Below are positions 1 through 6,214 of a DNA stretch of 10,257 bases, piece by piece. The notes under the pieces were generated by a model. The model saw only the letters and a list, made by a program, of their open reading frames with translations. It was not told where the DNA came from and searched no databases. How positions within the stretch are numbered: the stretch's first letter is position 1; each line of letters starts with the position of its first letter. Origin of the DNA: Pseudomonadota bacterium (lineage in GTDB: Bacteria; Myxococcota; Myxococcia; Myxococcales; Myxococcaceae); contig JAFADT010000627.1 of the NCBI GenBank assembly GCA_023424585.1, forward strand, positions 1-10,257, given 5' to 3'. The position numbers and the translations under genes were made by a program.

Positions 1-272
1 CAACTGAACTCATATGGAGCGACAAGCTGGGCAACGGGCGTTCCATCCACCCACAACTCGACGCGCTCAGGAACTGGACCCGTGACCTCCATCCGGATCT
101 CGAGTGCCCCATTGATGGAGGCTCCTGCCTCTGGAGACAGCCAGGTGATGCTGATGGAGCGAGCATCGACTCCACCATCCACCGCCCCAGGAGGCTCCAG
201 CTCTGGAATCTCCAGGCATGCGCTCGTCATCAGCAACGTGAGCGAAACGACGAGGCTCCAACGTGGACTCAT
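1..272 (-). CDS. Putative lipoprotein with Ig-like domain (3' end beyond window)
   Basis: An open frame runs from an ATG at 272-270 to the left edge without a stop, giving 90 residues. The start is a lipoprotein signal peptide: MSPRW, a hydrophobic stretch, then the lipobox TSAC with Cys19 as the likely lipidated residue. A short acidic, proline-rich linker (about 20-38) follows. From about residue 40 the pattern W-x-S-P-x-x-G-A-x-I-N-G, then alternating hydrophobics and VELWVDG, resembles bacterial Ig-like domains of secreted or surface proteins. A weak ribosome site (GGTGAT) lies 3 bases before the ATG. About a third of its codons (32 of 90 by hand count) end in A or T, unlike its neighbours. 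It would be anchored in the envelope; the ligand or role is unknown. Coding status is supported by the intact lipobox and domain pattern. Confidence 0.72.
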   Translation of the reverse strand, partial: MSPRWSLVVSLTLLMTSACLEIPELEPPGAVDGGVDARSISITWLSPEAGASINGALEIRMEVTGPVPERVELWVDGTPVAQLVAPYEFS

Positions 273-391
273 GTATCACCGTCAATGCAAGGAAGGAGGG
301 GGCGCAGGCGCATGGCCCGATGCGGCTCCCATGCCACCCTTGAGCCTCTGGCATCGCGCTCTCCCGCGGCCATCCGCACCTTCAGTCCCTC

Positions 392-405
392 TGGACAGGT
401 GTCCA
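392..405. repeat. Short palindrome upstream of the edge lipoprotein
   Basis: TGGACA and TGTCCA form six-base inverted arms separated by GG. The site lies about 120 bp upstream of the minus-strand lipoprotein start, in the gene-free stretch 273-522. A protein-binding site is possible, but a palindrome this short can occur by chance. Apart from this and the terminator at 446-491, I see nothing coding in that stretch. Confidence 0.2.
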
Positions 406-445
406 AGACGTGAGACGGCCCACGCAATCCAATGGATGGCCTGCA

Positions 446-491
446 CTGAAAACGAAACTGCCTCCGTGAGTCCTTGCTCACGGAGGCAGTT
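446..491 (-). terminator. Rho-independent terminator of the 564-residue lipoprotein gene
   Basis: Positions 456-470 and 477-491 form a perfect 15-bp inverted repeat around a 6-base loop (471-476). Read on the minus strand, the second arm ends in TT and is followed by TCGTTTTC, a U-rich tail. It begins 31 bases after the stop codon of the minus-strand lipoprotein at 523, the right distance for its terminator. On the plus strand no U-run follows the stem, so termination should be mainly on the minus strand. It also insulates the next minus-strand lipoprotein (1-272), which must then have its own promoter within about 273-445. Confidence 0.88.
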
Positions 492-522
492 GGCAACGTG
501 CCCCTTCCCGGCGGGAAGCGCG

Positions 523-2217
523 TCAGTTGCTCGTGGGGAGCGGCTGCTGGACAACCGTCGTCACGGAGAGGTCCTCCGTCACCGGTTGGCCCCAGATGCT
601 CTCGTAGGTTTCGCTGTTACGAACCTGCAGCTTGGAGAACGCCACGGTGAGCCCCAGCCCCGTCGGGTTCAGCGACTTCAGGGGAACAGAAATGCCGCCC
701 GGGATGAACTGCGCGCTGGGCGAATAGACGAAGTAGTACCGGCTGCTGAAGGACGAAGGCTGGATGGGGAAGACCGCCTGCTCAGGGCTGGTCAGGTTCG
801 TCACATACGGCCCCAGGGGCTCATCCACCAGAAGCAGGAATCCAATCCCGGACGGGTTCCCCTTCTCACCCGGATCATCATTCTTGCCCGTGGCGTTGGC
901 GCCATTCTCCGTGATGTCCGCATCAATGAAGACATACGCCTGGGACTGGATGGCGAGGGGGCCCTGCAAGGGAGCGTTGAAGTTGATGTAGACGCGCTCA
1001 CCCGGGGTGATGAGGATGTTCTCGGGCGAGGCCGTGTTCTCTTCCTTGTACCGCGCCTCGACGATGGAGATCGCCTTCGGAGTGGCCTGGTCACCGCCGA
1101 AGAAGAAGCCGGTGCGGCTGTAGTTCGTGCCACCCTCCGCGGCCACCGCGCGCACGAAGATGTTGTACTCCTTGCCTTCCTGCACGATGCCGCTGGCCGG
1201 GGTGATGGTCGCCGAGTAGCCACCGACGTTCACCGAGGCCGTCACCGGCAGCGACTCCTTCGCGTACTCGTCCGTCAGGCGCACGAGCAGCGAGCCCGGC
1301 TGCACCGGCTGGTTGAAGTACACGTAGATGGGCTCGCCCGGGCGCACCAGGTTCCGGAGCGGATCCACCTCCGCGATGCCCTTCAGGCTGGCCACGTTGC
1401 CACCCTCGATGGTCAGCGCCCCCGCGCCCGTCGGCTTCGAGTACGCCAGCTGCGCCAGCGTCGTGGCCTGCGTCCCCACGATGGAGCCACCCGAGTAGCT
1501 CTTCACGTAGCCGCCCGTGTCCACCACGCCGTCGCCGTTGGAGTCCATCGGCGCGATCCACAGGTTGTACGTGCCGTTCAGGCGCGCCAGCTCCACGCCG
1601 GAGGGCACCCCCGTGAAGGTCAGGATGCCGTTGGAGTCCGCCGTGGCCTCCACGTAGACCTTGCTCACCACGGAGGCGACCGAGTCGTAGTTGCTCAGGA
1701 TGACCGAGCCCGCCCGGTCCACCTCCAGCACGCCCTTCGCGCCCACCGCCGGGCGGCCCTGCGGCGTCACCACGGTCACGCTCAGCGAGCTGTTCAGCTG
1801 CGTCAGCGTCACCGGACCGAAGCTCGCGTTGCCGTTGTTGATGGGCACCGTGCCCGCGGCCGACGGCACCGTGGAGGTCGCGCGCAGCGTCGAGTAGCCG
1901 GCCTTGCTGAACGTCAGCAGCACCTGCGCGCCCGCCGGCACGTCCGTCATCACGAAGTTGCCGCTCGGATCCGTCGTCGCGGACTTGCCCGTCGGCTGGC
2001 TGCCAATCGTCATCGCCACCGTGACGTCCGCCAGCGGCTGCAGCGTCGTGGTCAGCACCTGACCCGACACCGTGCCCTTCGGCGTGGAAGGCACCACCAC
2101 CGACACGTTGTTAGGCTCCCGGATACCGTCCGCGACACCATCGTTGTCCGCGTCAGTCGCGTCGCCGCACCCCCAAGCCAGCAGCGGCAACACGGCCATC
2201 AGCACATGCTTCTTCAT
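523..2217 (-). CDS. Lipoprotein with carboxypeptidase-regulatory-like and SbsA/Ig-like domains
   Basis: A 564-residue envelope protein. The N-terminus MKKHVLMAVLPLLAWGC is a lipoprotein signal with Cys17; Trp at -2 makes the lipobox slightly unusual. Residues 22-30 (DADNDGVAD) form an acidic calcium-loop motif of the EF-hand/thrombospondin-3 type, and a second one is at about 225-233 (DSNGDGVVD). Residues 47-137 look like a carboxypeptidase-regulatory-like beta-sandwich (GTVSGQVL, then D-x-x-G-x-F, V-P-A-G, GY); 143-236 appear to be a second copy. Residues about 281-360 and 380-465 each contain PGE-x-[IV]-Y-[VI]-x-F-N, as in SbsA-type Ig-like domains. Nothing suggests an enzyme; a structural, adhesive or polysaccharide-binding role is inferred. 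I chose the ATG at 2217 because AAGGTGGGG lies just before it; a GTG at 2226 is in frame but falls inside that ribosome site. Confidence 0.88.
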   Translation of the reverse strand: MKKHVLMAVLPLLAWGCGDATDADNDGVADGIREPNNVSVVVPSTPKGTVSGQVLTTTLQPLADVTVAMTIGSQPTGKSATTDPSGNFVMTDVPAGAQVLLTFSKAGYSTLRATSTVPSAAGTVPINNGNASFGPVTLTQLNSSLSVTVVTPQGRPAVGAKGVLEVDRAGSVILSNYDSVASVVSKVYVEATADSNGILTFTGVPSGVELARLNGTYNLWIAPMDSNGDGVVDTGGYVKSYSGGSIVGTQATTLAQLAYSKPTGAGALTIEGGNVASLKGIAEVDPLRNLVRPGEPIYVYFNQPVQPGSLLVRLTDEYAKESLPVTASVNVGGYSATITPASGIVQEGKEYNIFVRAVAAEGGTNYSRTGFFFGGDQATPKAISIVEARYKEENTASPENILITPGERVYINFNAPLQGPLAIQSQAYVFIDADITENGANATGKNDDPGEKGNPSGIGFLLLVDEPLGPYVTNLTSPEQAVFPIQPSSFSSRYYFVYSPSAQFIPGGISVPLKSLNPTGLGLTVAFSKLQVRNSETYESIWGQPVTEDLSVTTVVQQPLPTSN

Positions 2218-2368
2218 CGTCCCCACCTTGAATTTATGACGGAATTTTCACGCCCCAGCTGCACCCAAAGGGCGGAAATCGGACACTCCTCGACCCGAGC
2301 CCACGCCGTCAAGGTGGGGTGGTTTCCACCCAAGGGTGTCCAAACGCCTCGAATCAGGATGACTCGCC
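2218..2368. promoter_or_regulatory. Divergent intergenic region, probable promoters both ways
   Basis: This 151-bp gap separates the minus-strand lipoprotein from the plus-strand HIT gene and must hold the promoter of at least one of them. The stretch around 2229-2252 (including GAATTTATGAC and GGAATTTTCA) is strikingly AT-rich for this genome, as expected near a promoter. I could not fit a convincing -35/-10 pair with normal spacing on either strand, so no precise promoter is called. Confidence 0.35.
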
Positions 2369-2812
2369 ATGTCAGACGTCAATGACCCCTGCCTGGGCTG
2401 CGCCCTCGTTCGCGGGGAGGTCCACCCACCGGGTGGCGTGCTCGCGCGGGCCCCCGGGCTCGTCCTCCACGGGGTGGCGTCCCCCAGCCCCGTGCCCGGC
2501 TGGGTGGTGCTCACCAGCGAGCAGCACGTGCGCGGCTGGTATGACCTGGACGCGACGGCCTCGCGGGAGCTGGGCCCGTTCGCGGCGCGGGTGATGCGCG
2601 CCCAGCGCGCGGTGCTCGGCGCCGAGCACGTCTACGCCTTCGCCATTGGCGACGTGCTCCGCCACTTCCACCTGCACCTCGTGCCCCGCTTCGCGGACAC
2701 CCCGGCCCACCTCCGGGGTCGGGGGGCCTTCGACGCGGCCCCGGCGGCGCACCTCTCGCCGGAAACCCTGGAGGTCGCGGCCCGGCGGCTGGCGGCGGCG
2801 CTCGCCCGCTGA
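2369..2812 (+). CDS. HIT family protein (histidine triad nucleotide hydrolase-like)
   Basis: A 147-residue cytoplasmic protein. The defining histidine triad is present as H99-F-H101-L-H103-L, with H101 in the position of the usual nucleophile; it is followed by VPR as in many HIT proteins. An upstream C8-x-x-C11 and a His53 in SEQH match the zinc-site and substrate-site pattern of some HIT proteins, such as those starting with C-x-F-C. Family members hydrolyse or transfer nucleoside monophosphates from dinucleotides or nucleotide-amines; the substrate here cannot be told from sequence. The ATG has CAGGA 9 bases upstream. The TonB receptor gene begins 70 bp downstream on the same strand, so readthrough is possible, but nothing links their functions. 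Confidence 0.85.
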   Translation: MSDVNDPCLGCALVRGEVHPPGGVLARAPGLVLHGVASPSPVPGWVVLTSEQHVRGWYDLDATASRELGPFAARVMRAQRAVLGAEHVYAFAIGDVLRHFHLHLVPRFADTPAHLRGRGAFDAAPAAHLSPETLEVAARRLAAALAR

Positions 2813-2814
2813 CC

Positions 2815-2827
2815 CACGCCAGGCGTG
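2815..2827. repeat. Palindrome downstream of the HIT gene
   Basis: CACGCC and GGCGTG are perfect 6-base inverted arms around a single A, starting 3 bases after the HIT stop codon. The one-base centre is too tight for a normal RNA hairpin, so it fits a dimeric DNA-binding site better than a terminator. It may be chance in GC-rich DNA. Confidence 0.25.
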
Positions 2828-2849
2828 CGCGGGCCGCCAGGGCGCTCCA

Positions 2850-2867
2850 GTGTCATGGACCTGACAC
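2850..2867. promoter_or_regulatory. Candidate operator upstream of the TonB-dependent receptor
   Basis: GTGTCA and TGACAC form perfect 6-base inverted arms around TGGACC. The site ends 15 bases before the receptor's ATG, overlapping where RNA polymerase or the early transcript would lie. TonB receptors are often repressed by metal- or ligand-sensing regulators that bind such palindromes, but I cannot assign a regulator. It could also act as a small RNA hairpin near the ribosome site. Confidence 0.35.
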
Positions 2868-2882
2868 CGCATCGGGGGAAGA

Positions 2883-5762
2883 ATGCACGGCGTCCTCATG
2901 CGTGCGTTCACCCTGGGTCCCTGGCTGCTGTCCCTCTGGCTCCTCACCGCCGGTCCCGCGTTCGCGGACAACACGGCGGACGAGGCGGACATCGCCTTCG
3001 AGCTGGGCAACGACGCGTACTCGCACGGCAACTACACCGAGGCGCTGCGCTCGTACTTCACCAGCTACCGGCTGGTCCCCAACCGCAACGTCCTCTTCAA
3101 CATCGCGCGCTGCTTCGAGGCCCTGGGCAAGTTCAACGAGGCGTACCGCTACTACAACGACCTGCTCGTCGAGGACCTGCCGGCCGAGGACGCCTCGGAG
3201 GTGACCCGCTCCCTGGAGCGGCTGCGCCCCAAGGTCGCCCTGGTGCGCGTCACCACCAACCCCCGGGGCGCGGAGGTCTTCGTCGACCGCGCGGACCTGG
3301 GCAGCCGGGGCCGCTCGCCGCAGACGCTCGCGCTGGCTCCGGGCCGCCACAAGGTCCTGGTCCAGAAGCCCGGCTACCGCCCCACCGAGGCCACCGTCAC
3401 CCTCGTCCGGGGCAGGGAGGTGCCGGTGGACCTGGACCTGGCCCTCATCACCGGCGTGGTGGACCTCACCGGCTCCCCCGAGGGCGCGGAGGTGCGTGAC
3501 AACCCCACCGGCCCCGTGCTGGGCCGCATCCCCACGAAGCTGCGCCTGTCCCCGGGCCAGCGCGTGCTGCACGTGCGCGCCCCCGGCCACGCGCCCGGCC
3601 AGTACGTCATCGACGTTCCCGCCGAGGGCACCCTGCCGCTCGCCGTCACGCTGAGCGCCCAGGCGGCGCCCAGCGGGCGCGTCGTCGTCACCGCCAACCA
3701 CGACGGCGCCACCGTGCGCGTGGACGGCCGGCCCGCGGGCTTCACCCCCACCGTCGTCACCCTCCCGGAGGGCGAGCACGTGCTGGAGGTGGAGAGCCGC
3801 GACGTGCGCCCCGTGCGCCAGAAGGTCACCGTCGTCCCCGACCAGGAGGTGAAGGTCCACGCCACCCTGCGCTACGAGCCGCCCCCCGTGCGCGCCGCGT
3901 CCAAGCGCCTGCTGTCCGTGGACGAGGCCCCCGCCTCCACCACCGTGCTCACGCCGGAGGAGCTGCGCGCGTTCGGCTGGCGCACGCTGGCGGAGGCGCT
4001 GGCGGGCGTGCGCGGCTTCTTCCTCACCGACGACCGGACGTACACCTACCTGGGCGTGCGCGGCTTCTCGCCGCCGGGCGACCTCAACACGCGCATCCTC
4101 ATCCTCTGGGACGGCCACGCCATGAACGACGTGTGGGCCGGCCAGGGCTACGCGGCGCACGACCTCAGCGTGGACCTGGAGGAGGTGGAGCGCATCGAGG
4201 TCGTGCGCGGCCCGGGCAGCGCGCTGTACGGCACGGGCGCGTTCTTCGGCGTCATCAACGTGGTGCCGCGCGACTCGCTGGGCCTGGACCGGCGGCTGGA
4301 GGTCACCGGCGCCGTGGGCGCGCTGGGCGCCACGCTCGTGCACGCCACCACGTCGTGGGAGGACCCCCAGCGCTCCATCCTCTTCAGCCTGGCGGGCATG
4401 AAGTCCCACGGCGCGGACACCACCCGCCTGGGCGAGCCGGGCCCCATCGTCACCGGCCTGGACGGCGAGCAGGCCGGCACCGGCTCGCTGCGCGCGCGCG
4501 TGGGCAACCTGTCCCTGGTGGCCCAGTTGCACGGGCGCAGCAAGGACGTGCCCACCGCGCCCTACGGCACCGTGGTGGGCGCGCAGGGCACGCGCGTGCA
4601 GGACGTGCGCGGCTTCGCCGAGGCCAAGTACGAGCGCCCCCTGTCCGAGCGCTTCGTCCTGTCCCTGCGCGGCGCGCTGGACCTCAGCCGCTACAAGGGC
4701 CACTGGAACTACGGCGGCGACACCACGGAGACGAACACCGACTCCGGCGCGGCGGACTGGCTCACCGCCGAGGGGCGCCTGCTGGCGGTCCTGTCCGAGG
4801 CCAACCGCCTCACGGTGGGCGTGGAGGGCCAGGCCCAGCTGCGCGTGGACCAGAAGAGCGTGGGCCCCGCGGTGGACGCGCCGCTGGACACGCGCACGCG
4901 CTCGCTCGTGTCCGTGTACGCGCTGGACGAGTGGCGCCTGCACCCGCGCCTGAGCCTGTCCCTGGGCTTCCGCGTGGACAAGTACTCCGACCTGGACTCG
5001 CTGCCGCTCACGCCCCGGCTCGCGGTCATCGGCCGGCCGTATGAGCAGGGCCTCACCAAGCTCGTCATCGGCCGCGCGTTCCGCGCGCCCAACGTCTACG
5101 AGCTGTTCTACCAGGACAACTTCCTCACCCAGCGCCCCGCGGAGCGGCTGGAGCCGGAGACCATCACCACCTTCGAGGTGGAGCACTCGCACGACCTGAC
5201 GCACGAGCTGCGCCTGACGGTGGCCGGCTACCACAACCGCATCTCCCGGCTCGTCACGCTCACCACCGAGTCAGCGGCCACACCGGCCTGTGGCACCCCG
5301 AGCGCGCCCACCCAGTGCCTGGTGTACGCGAACAGCTCGGGCGAGACGCTCGCGTGGGGCGCGGAGGCCGGGCTGCACTGGCAGCCGGGCCGCTGGCTGC
5401 TGGTGGACCTGAGCTACTCCTACGTGACGCTGCGCAACGCCTCGCAGGACGTGGTGGAGGCCGCGCCCGCGCACCTGGCCTCCGGGCGCTTCCTCCTGCC
5501 CGTGGGCAACGGCGACATGCGCATCGCCACGCAGGCCACCTACCAGAGCGCCCGGGTGCCCGGCATCGCGGGCGCGGACAGCGGAGAGGCGCTGCTCCTG
5601 GGCTTCGGCGTGTCCGGCGACTACGGCCGGCTGCGCTACTTCGCGGGCGTGAACAACCTGCTCGACACGCGCTACGCGTTCGTCGTGAGCGAGGACGTGT
5701 CCGCGGGCCCCGTGCCGCAGTACGGCCGCACGTTCAACCTCCAGCTCACCGGGAGCTTCTGA
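2883..5762 (+). CDS. TonB-dependent outer-membrane receptor with N-terminal TPR and three PEGA domains
   Basis: A 959-residue outer-membrane transporter with a long periplasmic head. Residues 1-28 are a signal peptide ending in AFA. About 35-110 are TPR-like helices (FELGNDAYSHGNYTEALRSY, then a second helix pair around 71-95). Three PEGA-type beta modules follow at about 118-187, 190-258 (containing a literal PEGA, 199-202) and 264-329. The plug spans about 346-462: PASTTVLT, L-x-G-VRGF, VERIEVVRGPGSALYG and a G-x-INVV end. The rest is the beta-barrel, ending in Phe959 as outer-membrane barrels do. Cys803 and Cys812 may form an extracellular-loop disulfide. The ligand is not predictable; the barrel resembles siderophore/colicin-type receptors. 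I see no clear TonB box before the plug. The ATG at 2883 has GGGGGAAGA close upstream; an ATG at 2898 would give an equally good signal peptide. It is likely co-transcribed with the GNAT gene. Confidence 0.93.
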   Translation: MHGVLMRAFTLGPWLLSLWLLTAGPAFADNTADEADIAFELGNDAYSHGNYTEALRSYFTSYRLVPNRNVLFNIARCFEALGKFNEAYRYYNDLLVEDLPAEDASEVTRSLERLRPKVALVRVTTNPRGAEVFVDRADLGSRGRSPQTLALAPGRHKVLVQKPGYRPTEATVTLVRGREVPVDLDLALITGVVDLTGSPEGAEVRDNPTGPVLGRIPTKLRLSPGQRVLHVRAPGHAPGQYVIDVPAEGTLPLAVTLSAQAAPSGRVVVTANHDGATVRVDGRPAGFTPTVVTLPEGEHVLEVESRDVRPVRQKVTVVPDQEVKVHATLRYEPPPVRAASKRLLSVDEAPASTTVLTPEELRAFGWRTLAEALAGVRGFFLTDDRTYTYLGVRGFSPPGDLNTRILILWDGHAMNDVWAGQGYAAHDLSVDLEEVERIEVVRGPGSALYGTGAFFGVINVVPRDSLGLDRRLEVTGAVGALGATLVHATTSWEDPQRSILFSLAGMKSHGADTTRLGEPGPIVTGLDGEQAGTGSLRARVGNLSLVAQLHGRSKDVPTAPYGTVVGAQGTRVQDVRGFAEAKYERPLSERFVLSLRGALDLSRYKGHWNYGGDTTETNTDSGAADWLTAEGRLLAVLSEANRLTVGVEGQAQLRVDQKSVGPAVDAPLDTRTRSLVSVYALDEWRLHPRLSLSLGFRVDKYSDLDSLPLTPRLAVIGRPYEQGLTKLVIGRAFRAPNVYELFYQDNFLTQRPAERLEPETITTFEVEHSHDLTHELRLTVAGYHNRISRLVTLTTESAATPACGTPSAPTQCLVYANSSGETLAWGAEAGLHWQPGRWLLVDLSYSYVTLRNASQDVVEAAPAHLASGRFLLPVGNGDMRIATQATYQSARVPGIAGADSGEALLLGFGVSGDYGRLRYFAGVNNLLDTRYAFVVSEDVSAGPVPQYGRTFNLQLTGSF

Positions 5763-5776
5763 CAGACTCCCGCGCC

Positions 5777-6214
5777 ATGACCGACCTCCGCTTCGACTTC
5801 ATCGACCCCCGCCATCCGCTCTACGAGGGCGAGCTGGAGCTGCGCTTCCGCGTGCTGCGCGAGCCCCTGGGGCATGCCCGCGAGGACGTGAAGTTCCCGT
5901 TCGAGGACGCGAGCCTCCACCTGGTGGCCCACGCGGACGGCGTCGTGCAGGGCTGCGTGCTCTTCCACCCCGAGGACGCGCACGGCGGCCGGCTCTTCCA
6001 GATGGCGGTGCGGCCGTCACTCCAGGGCCAGGGCCTGGGCGCGAAGCTGGTGCGCAGGCTGGAAGAGGCGCTGCGCGGGCGCGGCTTCCGCCACGTGCAC
6101 CTGCACGCGCGAGCCCCGGTCGTCCCCTTCTACGAGCGCCTGGGCTACGCGCCGTACGGCGAGCTCTACGAAGAGGTGGGCATTCCGCACCGGAACATGC
6201 GGCGCGACCTCTAG
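5777..6214 (+). CDS. GNAT family N-acetyltransferase
   Basis: A 145-residue acetyltransferase of the GNAT fold. Seen: an N-terminal RFRVLREPLG (23-32) typical of the ElaA/YjcF-like branch; the acetyl-CoA pyrophosphate loop Q83-G-Q-G-L-G88 preceded by the strand QMAVRP; and a C-terminal FYERLGY followed by GIPH-x-x-M, also common in that branch. The family transfers acetyl from acetyl-CoA to an amine; the substrate is unknown. The open frame extends far upstream, but that part overlaps the receptor gene in another frame. The ATG at 5777, 14 bp after the receptor stop, gives the normal family length. This spacing suggests co-transcription. No strong ribosome site is visible, so translation may be coupled to the upstream gene. 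The stop codon overlaps the stop of the convergent MFS gene. Confidence 0.9.
   Translation: MTDLRFDFIDPRHPLYEGELELRFRVLREPLGHAREDVKFPFEDASLHLVAHADGVVQGCVLFHPEDAHGGRLFQMAVRPSLQGQGLGAKLVRRLEEALRGRGFRHVHLHARAPVVPFYERLGYAPYGELYEEVGIPHRNMRRDL

Noticed and set aside
273..522. Possible small gene in the gap between the two left lipoproteins
   Set aside because: The short frames here overlap the terminator stem and show no ribosome site, signal peptide or domain pattern.
2300..2320. TTGACG on the minus strand as a -35 box for the 564-residue lipoprotein
   Set aside because: No -10-like hexamer is found at the expected 16-18 bp spacing downstream (GGAGTG is there), so I did not call a promoter.
82..2385. 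767-codon plus-strand open frame across the two left lipoproteins
   Set aside because: The translation is arginine- and histidine-rich without fold signals, and it crosses two well-supported minus-strand genes and a terminator.
2853..5234. 793-codon open frame on the minus strand opposite the TonB receptor
   Set aside because: It is rich in Ala, Arg, Gly, His and Val with no domain pattern. It arises because G/C third positions of the real gene remove stop codons on the other strand.
5315..5776. Long N-terminal extension of the GNAT frame
   Set aside because: It overlaps the receptor barrel in another frame and has low-complexity composition; the ATG at 5777 gives the normal GNAT length.
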